From Streptomyces sp. JB150 (lineage in GTDB: Bacteria; Actinomycetota; Actinomycetes; Streptomycetales; Streptomycetaceae), in NCBI RefSeq assembly GCF_011193355.1, contig NZ_CP049780.1, forward strand, positions 2,133,307 through 2,197,306: DNA of 64,000 nt. The letters run 5' to 3'. Shown here piece by piece: positions 11,804 through 20,778 of this stretch; position 1 is the stretch's first letter; each line of letters begins with the position of its first letter. Made by a program: the position numbers and the translations under genes. The notes under the pieces were generated by a model. The model had not been told where the DNA came from. It searched no databases and saw only the letters and a list, made by a program, of their open reading frames with translations.

Positions 11804-13846
11804 TTGTCTATAGCGAACACGGAGAACAGCGCCCCCACCGCTCCGCTCTCCGTCGCCCTTGTCGGTGCCGGTCCGCGCGGCACCAGCGTCCTCGAACGCC
11901 TCTGCGCCTCCGCCCCGTCCCTCCTTCCGCCCGGCACCCGGCTCACGGTGCACGTCGTCGACCCGGCGCCGCCCGGACCCGGCCGGGTCTGGCGCACCAC
12001 CCAGTCCCCCGAGCTGCTGATGAACACGGTCGCCTCGCAGGTGACCCTCTTCACCGACGACAGCGTGGACTGCTCCGGCCCGATCCGTCCGGGACCGAGC
12101 CTGTACGAGTGGGCCGGCGGCGACCTCGGCCCCGACGACTACCCGACACGCGCCCACTACGGCCGCTATCTGGAGTGGGTGTTCGCCGAGGTCGTGCGCG
12201 CGGCCCCGCCCGGGGTGCGGGTCGAGACCCACGCGGCCCGCGCGGTCGCCCTGACGGACGCCCCCGACGGCCGCCAGACCCTCACCCTGGACGACGGCCG
12301 CGTCCTGACCGGCCTCACCGCCGTCGTCCTCGCGCAGGGTCATCTTTCGGCCACCGCCGACCCGGAGCAGCGCCGCCTCGCGTCGTACGCCGCCGCGCAC
12401 GGTCTGCGCCATGTGCCGCCCGCCAACCCGGCCGACGTCGACCTGACCGGCGTGGCTCCCGGCGAGCCGGTCCTGCTGCGCGGCCTCGGCCTCAACTTCT
12501 TCGACCACCTGGCCCTGTTGACGACCGGCCGCGGCGGCCGCTTCGTACGGGAGGAGCGGCAGGGGCAGGAGGGGCGTGAGGGACGGGCACTGCGCTACGT
12601 CCCCTCCGGCCGCGAGCCACGGCTGTACGCCGGGTCCCGGCGCGGCGTCCCGTACCAGGCGCGCGGCGACAACGCCAAGGGCCCGTACGGCCGGCACCTC
12701 CCGCTGGTGCTCACGCCGGAGGTCGTCTCGGGCTTCCGCAAGCGCGCGGACTCGGGCGACGCGCCGGACTTCCTCGCGGAGATATGGCCGCTGGTGGCGA
12801 AGGAGGTGGAGACCGTCTACTACGCGGCGCTGCTGCGGGACCGGGAGACCGCCGACGCGGCATCCCCCGGGCCGGATCCCGCCCGATCGACCCTCGCCGT
12901 CCCGGACTTCACCGACCGCTTCCTCGCCGTGCCGCACGGGGACCCGGAAGAGGCGCGGCTGCTGGACGAGTGGGGCGTGCCGGAGGACGAGCGCTGGTCC
13001 TGGGAGCGGCTGGCCCGGCCCTACGGAGAGCGGGAGTTCACCAATCCGGGGCAGTGGCGGGCGTGGCTGCTGGACCATCTGCGGGAGGACGCCGCGCAGG
13101 CCGCGCGGGGCAACGTCCGCGGGCCGCTGAAGGCGGCGCTCGACGTGTTGCGCGATCTGCGCAACGAGATCCGGCTGATCGTGGACCACGCGGGCCTGAC
13201 CGGCGCGTCCCGCCGGGACCACCTCGACCGCTGGTACACCCCGCTCAACGCCTTCCTCTCCATCGGCCCACCGCGCCGGCGCGTCGAGGAACTGGCCGCG
13301 CTCATCGCCGCGGGCGTGGTCGAGGTGGTGGGGCCGCGGCTGGACGTGCGGTGCGCGGACGGCGCGTGGGTGGCCCGCTCGCCCGTCGTGCCCGGGTCGG
13401 AAGTGCGGGTGACGACGCTGATCGAGGCCCGGCTGCCGGAGCCGGACGTACGCCGCACGGCCGACGAGCTGCTGGCCGGGCTGCTGGCCACCGGCCAGGC
13501 GCGCCCGCACACCGTCGACGGGTACGAGACCGGGGGACTGGACGTGACCCCGCGCCCCTACTTCGTGATCGACCGTCAGGGGCGCCCACACGCGCGCCGG
13601 TTCGCGTTCGGCGTGCCCACGGAAGGGGTGCACTGGGTCACCGCGGCCGGCGCGCGGCCCGGGGTGGACTCGGTGACGCTGGCGGACGCGGACGCGGTGG
13701 CGCGGGCGGTGCTGCGCCGGGCGGCGCAGGACAGGGCGGACGACGGGGAGGACGACGGCGAGGAGGAGGCGGCGGGCGGGACGGCTGCGGAGGGGGAAAC
13801 GGAAGTTAAGCAATGGCTAAATGTTGAACTTGCAAGCATTGATTAG
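11804..13846 (+). CDS. FAD/NAD(P)-binding protein (FAD-NAD(P)-binding domain, NAD_binding_9 type)
   Basis: I place the start at TTG 11804, with GGGAG 8 bases upstream, giving 680 aa. The frame is open further back, but only through the 17-bp repeats. Residues about 13-40 are a Rossmann dinucleotide fold (VALVGAGPRGTSVLERL). LLMNTVASQVTLF and VVLAQGHLSA follow in the pattern of the NAD_binding_9 family, which includes lysine/ornithine N-hydroxylase-like proteins. It is probably a flavin-dependent oxidoreductase; substrate unknown. The last codons run into an AT-rich patch with VKQWLNVELASID, unlike the rest. Confidence 0.75.
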   Translation: MSIANTENSAPTAPLSVALVGAGPRGTSVLERLCASAPSLLPPGTRLTVHVVDPAPPGPGRVWRTTQSPELLMNTVASQVTLFTDDSVDCSGPIRPGPSLYEWAGGDLGPDDYPTRAHYGRYLEWVFAEVVRAAPPGVRVETHAARAVALTDAPDGRQTLTLDDGRVLTGLTAVVLAQGHLSATADPEQRRLASYAAAHGLRHVPPANPADVDLTGVAPGEPVLLRGLGLNFFDHLALLTTGRGGRFVREERQGQEGREGRALRYVPSGREPRLYAGSRRGVPYQARGDNAKGPYGRHLPLVLTPEVVSGFRKRADSGDAPDFLAEIWPLVAKEVETVYYAALLRDRETADAASPGPDPARSTLAVPDFTDRFLAVPHGDPEEARLLDEWGVPEDERWSWERLARPYGEREFTNPGQWRAWLLDHLREDAAQAARGNVRGPLKAALDVLRDLRNEIRLIVDHAGLTGASRRDHLDRWYTPLNAFLSIGPPRRRVEELAALIAAGVVEVVGPRLDVRCADGAWVARSPVVPGSEVRVTTLIEARLPEPDVRRTADELLAGLLATGQARPHTVDGYETGGLDVTPRPYFVIDRQGRPHARRFAFGVPTEGVHWVTAAGARPGVDSVTLADADAVARAVLRRAAQDRADDGEDDGEEEAAGGTAAEGETEVKQWLNVELASID

Positions 13847-13855
13847 GCGCTCCTA
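13803..13855 (+). promoter_or_regulatory. AT-rich island, candidate promoter/operator for the DoxX gene
   Basis: Around 40 bases of AT-rich DNA overlap the end of the FAD-binding gene. They include CTTGCAAG (an 8-bp palindrome) inside AATG...CATT outer arms, about 70-100 bases before the DoxX start. Such islands usually mark promoters in this genome type. The boundaries are my estimate. Confidence 0.35.
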
Positions 13856-13924
13856 ACGTGAGGGCTCCACTCGGTTCTGTCCCCGACGGGTCCGCGCGAC
13901 CCGCCCGACCGAAGGAGCCCCCAC

Positions 13925-14389
13925 ATGACCGCACGCCTCGACCGCGCGCAGCCCTATGTGATCGGCCTGTTCCGCATCGTCATCGGCCTGCTCTTCGCCT
14001 GCCACGGCGCCGCCTCCCTGTTCGGCGTCCTCGGCGGCGCCTCGGGCGGTGACGGCGGCACCATCCCCGCCGGCACCTGGCCCGGCTGGTACGCGGCCGT
14101 CATCCAGCTCGTCGCGGGCGGGCTGGTGATACTCGGCCTCGGCACCCGCGCGGCCGCGTTCATCGCCTCCGGCTCGATGGCGTACGCCTACTTCGACGTC
14201 CACCAGCCCATGGCCCTGTGGCCGCTGCAGAACAGCGGGGAGGCCGCCGCGATGTTCTGCTGGTCCTTCTTCCTGCTGGTCTTCACCGGCTCCGGCGCGT
14301 TCGGCCTGGACCGGCTGATCACCAGGCGTTCCGCGCGGACGCAGACCGGGACCGAGTCCGCGGAACGCAAGCCCGCGGTCGCGGCCTGA
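13925..14389 (+). CDS. DoxX family membrane protein
   Basis: A 154-aa protein with four TM helices. The first carries GLFRIVIGLLFACHGAASLFG, typical of DoxX/DoxD-like quinol-interacting or redox-linked membrane proteins. Later helices contain VIQLVAGGLVILGLGTRAAA and a MFCWSFFLLVFTGSG segment. AAGGAGCCCCCAC precedes the ATG. Actinobacterial DoxX proteins have been linked to thiol and oxidative stress at the membrane; here the role is inferred from family only. Confidence 0.88.
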   Translation: MTARLDRAQPYVIGLFRIVIGLLFACHGAASLFGVLGGASGGDGGTIPAGTWPGWYAAVIQLVAGGLVILGLGTRAAAFIASGSMAYAYFDVHQPMALWPLQNSGEAAAMFCWSFFLLVFTGSGAFGLDRLITRRSARTQTGTESAERKPAVAA

Positions 14390-14507
14390 CGCCCTGACGG
14401 GCACGCACCCGCGGAGGAGCGCCGCGCACCTCGTCGGCCCCGGACACCGCACTCCGGGGCCGCTCCCGTACGCTCGTGGGGCTTACGGGGGACAACGGGG
14501 AGTAACG

Positions 14508-15113
14508 GTGCTGGAGAGTGTGGGGTCGCTGACCGGCAGCCCATGGGTCTACGCGGTGGTGGCCGTATCGGTTCTTTTTGATGTGTTTCTGCCGGTATTG
14601 CCCAGCGGGGTGCTGGTCATCATGGCGGCCACCGCGGCCGCGGCGGGCACCGGCGCGGCGACCGGCGAGGTCCCGCACGACGTGCCCGACATCCTCGTGC
14701 TGACGCTCTGCGCCACGACCGCGTCCGTCGCCGGCGACCTCGTCGCCTACCGCCTCGCCTGGCGCGGCGGCGACCGGCTGGACCGCGCCCTCGCCCGCTC
14801 ACCCCGCCTGAGCCTCGCGCAGGAACGTCTCGGCACGGCGCTGGCCCGCGGGGGCGGCGCCCTCGTCGTCCTGGCCCGCTTCGCGCCCGCCGGCCGCTCC
14901 GTCGTCTCCCTCGGCGCCGGCGCCGCCCGCCGCCGCGCCCGCGACTTCCTCCCCTGGTCCGCCCTCGCCGGCCTGTCCTGGGCCACCTACAGCGTCGCCC
15001 TCGGCTACTTCGGCGCCCACTGGCTCGGCGCCACCTGGCTGGCCACGGGCGTCTCCGCACTGGCACTGCTCGCGGCCGGAGCGGCGGCGACGTATCTGGT
15101 GCGACGGACGTAG
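14508..15113 (+). CDS. DedA family membrane protein
   Basis: A 201-aa polytopic protein starting at GTG 14508 with GGGGAG 6 bases before. It shows the DedA/VTT-domain features LPVLPSGVLVIMAA and VVLARFAPAGRSVVSLGAGAA, the second being the F/RF..P.R amphipathic re-entrant segment. DedA proteins move phospholipids or carrier lipids such as undecaprenyl phosphate across the membrane. It is slightly short for the family but has both re-entrant loops. Confidence 0.85.
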   Translation: MLESVGSLTGSPWVYAVVAVSVLFDVFLPVLPSGVLVIMAATAAAAGTGAATGEVPHDVPDILVLTLCATTASVAGDLVAYRLAWRGGDRLDRALARSPRLSLAQERLGTALARGGGALVVLARFAPAGRSVVSLGAGAARRRARDFLPWSALAGLSWATYSVALGYFGAHWLGATWLATGVSALALLAAGAAATYLVRRT

Positions 15114-15124
15114 CGCGTACGCGG

Positions 15125-15330
15125 GCGCGTCCGCACCGGCCCGCGCCTGGGGCGGCCGGTCCGTGCCGCAGGCAGACGGTCCGTGCCCCGACGACCGCCC
15201 CATACCGCAGACAAGGCACCGCGCCCCAGACGGCCGGCCCGCGCCACGGACGGCCGACCAGCGCCTCGGACAGCAGGTCCGCGCCGCAGGCAACCCGCGC
15301 CGCAGGCAGGCCACCGCACCCCGGACCGGC
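15125..15330. repeat. degenerate ~19-bp tandem repeat
   Basis: About nine imperfect units of 18-20 bases resembling CGGTCCGCGCCGCAGGCAG fill the space between the DedA stop and the stop of the DUF2277 gene. Unit length and sequence drift are high. Nothing else is seen there. Confidence 0.5.
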
Positions 15331-15560
15331 TAGCCCACGCTGCGGGCGGGGCGGCCGCGTACCTCCAGTCCGGACAGCAGCTCGGCCGTGGCCTCGGCGA
15401 TGGCCTCGACGGCGTGGTCGAAGACCTCCTGGTTGTGGGCGGCCGGCGCCCGGAAGCCGGACACCTTCCGCACGTACTGCAACGCGGCGGCCCTGATGTC
15501 CTCCTCCGTCGCCTCCTCGGGCAACACGGGCGGACGAAGCGTCTTGATACTCCGGCACAT
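15330..15560 (-). CDS. DUF2277 family protein
   Basis: A small 76-aa protein beginning MCRSIKTLRPPVLPEEAT, with a later VRKVSGFRAPAAHNQEVF, the hallmark of DUF2277. Homologues are short actinobacterial and chloroflexal proteins of unknown function. The MCRxI(K/R)xL start with a conserved Cys and the RxP...N motif suggest a metal or nucleic-acid contact, but nothing is established. It is divergent from the ketopantoate-reductase-like gene. Confidence 0.88.
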   Translation of the reverse strand: MCRSIKTLRPPVLPEEATEEDIRAAALQYVRKVSGFRAPAAHNQEVFDHAVEAIAEATAELLSGLEVRGRPARSVG

Positions 15561-15693
15561 GGCTCCAGTGTCCTCCTCCCCCGGCGGGCCCGTCCCGCCT
15601 TCCGCAACACGGCTGTCCGCACCCGCACCCTCTGCCATGATCACCACCGAGGCGGCCACCGGTTCCGGGGCCGACCAACGAGAGGAGCCACTC

Positions 15694-16593
15694 GTGGCAC
15701 ACACCTTCGCCGTGCTCGGCCCCGGCGGCGTGGGCGGCCTGCTCGCCGCCCTGCTGTCCCGCGCCGGCCACCGCGTGATCTGCCTGTCCGGCGAGGACAC
15801 CGCCCGCGCGCTGAGCACCGGCGGCCTCCGCGTGCGCAGCGCCCGCTTCGGCGACTTCACCGCCCGCGTCGAGGCCGGCACCGCGCTGCGCGAACCGGTC
15901 GACGCCTGCCTGATCACCGTCAAGCACACCGCCCTGGACGCCGCCCTCACCCGCCTCCCGGCGGACCCGGACGTCCTCGGCGACACCCTGCTCGTCCCCT
16001 TCCTCAACGGCGTGGAGCACCCTTCCCTGCTCTGCGACCGCCACCGCCCCGACCGGGTCGCGCCGGCCGTGATCCGCGTGGAGTCGACCCGCGTCGCGCC
16101 CGGCGAGATCGAGCACGGCAGCCCGTTCGCCGAGATCGACCTGACCGGCGACGCGGTCCCGCGCGCCCGCCTCGACGCCCTCGCGGCGGTGCTCACGGCG
16201 GCCGGCCCCGCCACCCGCGTACGGGACGACGAGGCGGCGACGCTGTGGGCCAAGATGTCGTTCCTGGCGCCCTTCGCCCTGCTCACCACCCGGTACGCGG
16301 TCCCGCTCGGCGAGGTCCGCACCCGGCACCGCGAGGAGCTGACGGCGCTGGTCGAGGAGACCGCCGCAGTGAGCGCCGCCTGCGGCGGACCGGGCGACCC
16401 GGCCCAGGCCCTGGCCCGCTACGACGCCTTCCCGCCGGCCACCAAGTCCTCCATGCAGCGCGACGCGGAAGCCGGCCGCCCGCTGGAACTGGACGCGATC
16501 GGCGGGGCGTTGCTGCGCGCGGCACAGCGGCACGGCATTCCCGTACCGGTCACGGAGAAGCTGGTACGGGCCCTGCGCGACGCCGGCCACTGA
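15694..16593 (+). CDS. ketopantoate reductase-like (ApbA/PanE family) dehydrogenase
   Basis: A 299-aa protein starting at GTG 15694 (GAGAGGAG 6 bases before). The Rossmann motif FAVLGPGGVGGLLAALLSRAG is of the GxGxxG type for NADPH. The C-terminal helical domain has LWAKMSFLAPFALLTTRY with the conserved Lys, and KSSMQRDAEAGRPLELDAI, the typical S(M/S)xxDxxxGrxxExd pattern. PanE reduces 2-dehydropantoate to pantoate for CoA synthesis. Because divergent paralogues are common, the actual substrate is uncertain. Confidence 0.85.
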   Translation: MAHTFAVLGPGGVGGLLAALLSRAGHRVICLSGEDTARALSTGGLRVRSARFGDFTARVEAGTALREPVDACLITVKHTALDAALTRLPADPDVLGDTLLVPFLNGVEHPSLLCDRHRPDRVAPAVIRVESTRVAPGEIEHGSPFAEIDLTGDAVPRARLDALAAVLTAAGPATRVRDDEAATLWAKMSFLAPFALLTTRYAVPLGEVRTRHREELTALVEETAAVSAACGGPGDPAQALARYDAFPPATKSSMQRDAEAGRPLELDAIGGALLRAAQRHGIPVPVTEKLVRALRDAGH

Positions 16594-16630
16594 GGCACCC
16601 GGCGGCCCCGGTCTCCCCCGTCCCCCTCTC

Positions 16631-17155
16631 TCACCCCGCCTCGCGCCCGCTCCCCGCCGCACCGCTCAGCTCGGACCGCCAGTCGTTGCATCTGATCCAG
16701 TGCCCTTTCGGGTATTCGAAGTCGACGGGTCCGAGCAGGGTGAATCCGGCCCGCTCGCACACCTTGTTGGACGCCGGGTGCGTCGTCGCGGGAAAGGCGT
16801 GCAGCCATCTGTGCCGCCCGGCGGCCCGTGCCTCCCCGACGACGGCGCGCGCCGCCCGCGCGGCCAGCCCGCGTCCCTGGAACTCGGGCAGCACCGCCCA
16901 GCCGGTCTCCCACACCGTCCCGCCCCGCCACTCGCGCTCCCAGAATCCGATCGAGCCGACGGTCTCCTCCCCCTCCGCGAGCACCACCCGGTACATCCGC
17001 CCCACGCTCAGCCCGGCATACCGCCGGTGCCGGCCGGCGAGCAGCTCCTCGCTCTCCGGTCCGCCCAGATGCTCGGTCATCTCGGGACTGTTGGTCCTGC
17101 GCAACAGCCAGAAGTCGTCTTCCCCCCACGGCACCAGCCGCACGTCACCGTCCAT
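16631..17155 (-). CDS. GNAT family N-acetyltransferase (RimJ/RimL-like)
   Basis: A 174-aa acetyltransferase_3-type protein. VRLVPWGEDDFWLLRR opens it, then VGSIGFWERE, and WAVLPEFQGRGLAARAARAVV is the acetyl-CoA binding helix (QGRGLA). HPASNKVCERAGFTLLGP is the usual Asn-xx-Cys/Ser helix-turn of RimJ/RimL relatives. It acetylates an amine of unknown identity. A strong terminator lies just upstream, belonging to the chaplin gene. Confidence 0.88.
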   Translation of the reverse strand: MDGDVRLVPWGEDDFWLLRRTNSPEMTEHLGGPESEELLAGRHRRYAGLSVGRMYRVVLAEGEETVGSIGFWEREWRGGTVWETGWAVLPEFQGRGLAARAARAVVGEARAAGRHRWLHAFPATTHPASNKVCERAGFTLLGPVDFEYPKGHWIRCNDWRSELSGAAGSGREAG

Positions 17156-17182
17156 ACCGCCACGGTAGGCGCCGGCACTGAC

Positions 17183-17219
17183 AAGGACCCGGCTCGTTCC
17201 GCTCGAGAGCCGGGTCCTT
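17183..17219 (-). terminator. terminator after the chaplin gene
   Basis: A perfect 13-bp stem, AAGGACCCGGCTC paired with GAGCCGGGTCCTT, with an 11-base loop, lies 14 bases beyond the chaplin stop. It separates that gene from the GNAT gene on the same strand. Confidence 0.8.
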
Positions 17220-17232
17220 CCAGGCGTGGGCG

Positions 17233-17529
17233 TCAGCCGTTGGAGCAGTAGTTGCCCGTCGCGGGGTTGCCCAGCCCGATGACGTTGATGGAGTTGCCGC
17301 AGACGTTCAGGTCCAGGTCCACCGGGATCTGGATGACGTTGCCGGACAGGACGCCGGGCGAGCCGACGGCCACGCCGTAGGCGCAGGCGCCGCTGGTGCC
17401 GCAGATGCCGTCGCCGCCCTTGCCGCCCTTGCCGCCGTCGGAGGTGCCGGCGGTGGCGGTGGCGGCCCCGCCGAGGGCCAGGGCGGCACCGGCGACGACG
17501 GTCACGGCGATCCTCGGGATAGTGCGCAC
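17233..17529 (-). CDS. short chaplin with Gly-rich insert
   Basis: A 98-aa precursor with a Sec signal (residues 1-28, AxA near TATAG). One chaplin domain follows (about 50-95): AVGSPGVLSGNVIQIPVDLDLNVCG, then INVIGLGNPATGNYC. Chaplins are secreted amyloid-forming hydrophobins that coat aerial hyphae and lower water surface tension. This copy has no sortase signal or TM tail, so it belongs to the short, secreted class. It is unusual in a Gly/Lys-rich stretch (GKGGKGGDGICGTSGAC) that inserts two extra cysteines (C43, C49) before the classical pair (C77, C95). Confidence 0.9.
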   Translation of the reverse strand: MRTIPRIAVTVVAGAALALGGAATATAGTSDGGKGGKGGDGICGTSGACAYGVAVGSPGVLSGNVIQIPVDLDLNVCGNSINVIGLGNPATGNYCSNG

Positions 17530-17663
17530 GTTCTCTCTCCTCTGTCGGAAAATGAGGGATGTGCCCCGATTCTGTGCAGCCTCCGACGCGCACCGCCGCC
17601 ATTGCTCCCCCGAACGAGCGAAGTCACTCGCGACCCAAAATCGAACAGGCGTAGCATTGGCTC

Positions 17664-18029
17664 GTGGCTACGACCTATGACTTCCCCAGCGACCTCCGCG
17701 CCGGTCAGGAGGAGCTGCATCAGGTCCGGGCCGAACTGTCGGCCCTGCTGAAGCGGCTCCCCTGGTCGGTCGAGCCTCTGGACGGCTTCAGCGACGACGG
17801 CGGCTGGCGCAAGGTGGAGCGCCCCGCCTCCCCCGGCTGGTCGGCCGACGAGCAGGCCGAGGTGGAGAAACTGCGCCGCCGCGAGCACGAACTCGCGGTC
17901 TTCGTCAGCACCCACCGCTACTGGTCCGAACTCTCCGGCTCCGACCGCGTCGAAGCGCGCTCCCAGCTGAAACACGCCCACGAGACCCCGGAGGGCCCGG
18001 AGGACGCGGCGGACTCCCGCCCGAGCTGA
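17664..18029 (+). CDS. conserved hypothetical protein, charged and helical
   Basis: A 121-aa protein with a GTG start. It contains LHQVRAELSALLKRLPWS, then a Trp-rich stretch (GGWRKVERPASPGWSADEQAEVEKL), and another helix with LAVFVSTHRYWSELSG. No TM segment or known domain is recognised. Similar short proteins appear conserved among Streptomyces as far as I recall. Function unknown. Confidence 0.7.
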   Translation: MATTYDFPSDLRAGQEELHQVRAELSALLKRLPWSVEPLDGFSDDGGWRKVERPASPGWSADEQAEVEKLRRREHELAVFVSTHRYWSELSGSDRVEARSQLKHAHETPEGPEDAADSRPS

Positions 18030-18133
18030 GCCGGCGGGCGCCGGAACGGCCGGAGCGGCCGGAGCAGCCCCCACGGACAGCCCGGAACCGCCCTGCACGG
18101 CGCCGGGAGCGGCACGGAACGGCACGGAACGGC

Positions 18134-18167
18134 GAAGACCCCGGCCGATGACGCGGCCGGGGTCTTC
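18134..18167. terminator. hairpin terminator next to tRNA-Val
   Basis: A perfect 13-bp stem, GAAGACCCCGGCC paired with GGCCGGGGTCTTC, with an 8-base loop, ends 7 bases beyond the 3' end of the tRNA gene. It also lies beyond the convergent gene ending at 18029, so it may act on both. Confidence 0.75.
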
Positions 18168-18173
18168 GTGCGG

Positions 18174-18245
<72 letters not shown>

Positions 18246-18469
18246 GCGAACGAGTCGACAGCCTACCTTGCCCGGGGCACTGCCCCGCAAACCTGGGGAC
18301 GGAGGGGACGGCCGGGGCTCAGGGGCGGGCATCGGGGATCTCCGGGGGTTATCCCCACCCCGGTTCAGGGAGCGTCCCGGATGCCGCGGCGGGCGGCGGA
18401 TCCGTACGGTCGAAGCACATCGCAGCCGCAAGGGCGTCCCGCCGCGGCCCGACCCAGGGGGAGACCGTC

Positions 18470-19294
18470 ATGGCCCGTTCCGTTCCCGTTCGCGCGGCCC
18501 TCGTCGCCGGTGCCGTCGCACTGCTCGTCGCGGGGCTCGGTGCCTGTTCCTCGGCCCGCGACGACCAGGACCCCGAGACGCGCTCCTTCGCGCTGGAGGG
18601 CACCACCCTGACCGTGGACGCGGAGGACTCCGCCCTGGAGATCGTCGCCTCCGACGAGCACGCCGGGGGCCGGATCGAGGTCACCCGCTGGTTCGACGGC
18701 TCGGTGGTGGCGGGCGGCGACCCGAAGCCCACCTGGGAGCTGCGCGACGGAAACCGGCTGGTGCTGCGGGAGGACTGCTCCGGGTTCATCTCCGACTGCT
18801 CCTCCAAGCACCGCGTCGAGGTCCCGCGCGGCGTCCGGGTGAAGGTGGAGAACGGCGACGGCAGCGTCCGCGCCGCCGGGTTCGCGGACGCGCTGAGCAT
18901 CCGTACGGCCGACGGATCGGTCCGGGTCACCGGCGCCACCGGCCCGCTCGACCTGCGCACCGGCGACGGCTCGGTCCGCGTCGAGGACGCCGGCGGACCG
19001 CTGCGGGTGCACACCGAGGACGGCTCCATCCACGCGGACGTCGACTCCCGCGAGGTCCGCGCCCGCACCGGCGACGGCTCGGTGCGGCTCGAACTGGGCG
19101 CGATACCGGACCTGGTGGAGACCCGCAGCGGCGACGGCTCCGTCAGCATCGACCTGCCCCGGGCCGCCTACCGGGTGGCCACCGAGACCGGCGACGGCTC
19201 GGTCGACGTGTCGGTCCCGCGCGACGACTCCAGCGGCCACGTGGTCTCCGCCCGCACCGGCGACGGCAACGTCACGGTCCGTACGGCGAACTGA
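18470..19294 (+). CDS. DUF4097 lipoprotein with GDGSV repeats
   Basis: A 274-aa protein with a lipoprotein signal (hydrophobic core then LGAC, lipidated Cys about residue 26). The body is a DUF4097 repeat protein: seven or so turns of the type GDGSVRV/ADGSVRV/EDGSIHA spaced about 19-22 residues, consistent with a right-handed beta-solenoid. It is attached to the outer face of the membrane. DUF4097 proteins are often seen with anti-sigma or stress systems, but no such partner is adjacent. Function unknown. Confidence 0.88.
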   Translation: MARSVPVRAALVAGAVALLVAGLGACSSARDDQDPETRSFALEGTTLTVDAEDSALEIVASDEHAGGRIEVTRWFDGSVVAGGDPKPTWELRDGNRLVLREDCSGFISDCSSKHRVEVPRGVRVKVENGDGSVRAAGFADALSIRTADGSVRVTGATGPLDLRTGDGSVRVEDAGGPLRVHTEDGSIHADVDSREVRARTGDGSVRLELGAIPDLVETRSGDGSVSIDLPRAAYRVATETGDGSVDVSVPRDDSSGHVVSARTGDGNVTVRTAN

Positions 19295-19347
19295 CGGGCC
19301 CGTGTGTTCGTCCTCAACCGGTGGGAGAATGACACCGGGCAGGGCGG

Positions 19348-20778
19348 ATGACAGCACGGGAGAGGGATGTGACGGCGACACCGCAGCAGCCGTACTCGCC
19401 GTCGATGCCGCGCGGGCGCCATCGCGCCACCCGGCCGCGAGCCCCGCGGTCCGCCGCCGCCCGCGACACCCTCGCCCTGATCGCCCTGCCGCTCGTCGCC
19501 GCGCTCGTGCTGCCCGGTGCCTTCACCGGGGGCGGCACCCGGCGGTGGTTCGGCGGGCGGGCGGAGAGCCAGCGGGCCGAGGCGCAGGCCGCGAAGGACG
19601 CCGCCGCCGAGGCCTTCTACGAGCTGGACACCGCCCAGCGGGACCTGCGGATCTCCATCGAGACCATCGCCGCCGTCGATGACTCCCCCGCCGCCCGCCG
19701 GGCCGGCGCCGGCTTCGCGGAGCTGGGCCGGCGCATCGACGAGGCCAGCCACCGGTACATCCAGGCGGTCGACGCCCACGACCTCGACCGCGACGACCTG
19801 GAGGCCTCGGCCGCCGCCCGGGCCCGCACGGAGCTGACCGCCGCCAAGGACGAGCTGACGCTGGTCAAGAGGGACCTCGACCGGTTCGCGGAGGGACTCG
19901 GTCCGCTGCTCGGCAAGGCCGAGACCCAGCTGGCTCGGCTCGCCCCGGCCGTCGAGCGGGCCCGCCAGGCCCTGCTCGCCGCCTCCGACGCGCTGGACAC
20001 CGTCCGGGGCTCGGGGCTGAAGGCCGACGACCTCGCCGCCCGGCTCGCCGCGCTCGCGCCCGAGCTGACCAAGCTCAACCAGGGCGCCGGACAGCACGGC
20101 GTCCCGCAGACCCTGGAGCGCGCCGAGCGGGTCGCCCGCGAGGCCGAGACGATCCGCACGCAGGCCGAACGGCTGCCGGAGCGGGCCGCCGAGATCGACC
20201 ACCGGCTGGTGTCCCTGCGCACCCGCGCCGAGGCCCTGGCCACCCGCGCCGGGCAGGTGGAACCGATCCTCAGCGAGCTGCGCCGACGCTTCACGCTGGC
20301 CTGCTGGCAGGACCTCCAGCGGGTCCCCGAGCAGGCGGCACAGACCCTCCGCCAGGCCGAGGCCAAGCTCCGCGAGGCGCAGGCCGCGCGCGACGCCCAG
20401 CGCTGGCCGGACGCCACCGCGCTGCTGTCGACGGCACGGGCGCTGCTGAACTCCACCGACGAGGCCGTCTCCGCCGCCGGGGACCGGCTGCGGCGGCTGA
20501 ACGCCGTGCAGAAGGACCCGCAGGCCGAGATCGACCGGACCCGGTTCGCCATCCGGGACGCCCAGCGGCTCGCCATGGCCGGCCGCCACACCCCCGACCC
20601 GCGCCACGCCCGCCCGCTGGACGACTCCGTGGCCCGCCTGGAGCGCGCCGTCGCCGGCCTGGACGGGCGTCACCCCGACTACTGGCACTTCCTCGGGGAG
20701 ACGGAGGCGGTGCGGCAGACGGTGGCGCGGGTGGTCGCCCTCATCCGCGAGGAGCGCGCGGCGAGCACCGGCCACTGA
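19348..20778 (+). CDS. coiled-coil membrane protein of unknown function
   Basis: A 476-aa protein. A basic N-terminus (PRGRHRATRPRAPR) precedes one TM helix (about 40-58, LALIALPLVAALVLPGAF), then about 400 residues of Ala/Arg/Glu/Leu-rich alpha-helix with heptad character and no Gly or Pro breaks for long stretches. ATG 19348 and GTG 19369 are both plausible starts, each with an AGGG or GAGAGG box nearby. I do not recognise a family. Such proteins often form long extracytoplasmic or cytoplasmic rods. Confidence 0.7.
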   Translation: MTARERDVTATPQQPYSPSMPRGRHRATRPRAPRSAAARDTLALIALPLVAALVLPGAFTGGGTRRWFGGRAESQRAEAQAAKDAAAEAFYELDTAQRDLRISIETIAAVDDSPAARRAGAGFAELGRRIDEASHRYIQAVDAHDLDRDDLEASAAARARTELTAAKDELTLVKRDLDRFAEGLGPLLGKAETQLARLAPAVERARQALLAASDALDTVRGSGLKADDLAARLAALAPELTKLNQGAGQHGVPQTLERAERVAREAETIRTQAERLPERAAEIDHRLVSLRTRAEALATRAGQVEPILSELRRRFTLACWQDLQRVPEQAAQTLRQAEAKLREAQAARDAQRWPDATALLSTARALLNSTDEAVSAAGDRLRRLNAVQKDPQAEIDRTRFAIRDAQRLAMAGRHTPDPRHARPLDDSVARLERAVAGLDGRHPDYWHFLGETEAVRQTVARVVALIREERAASTGH

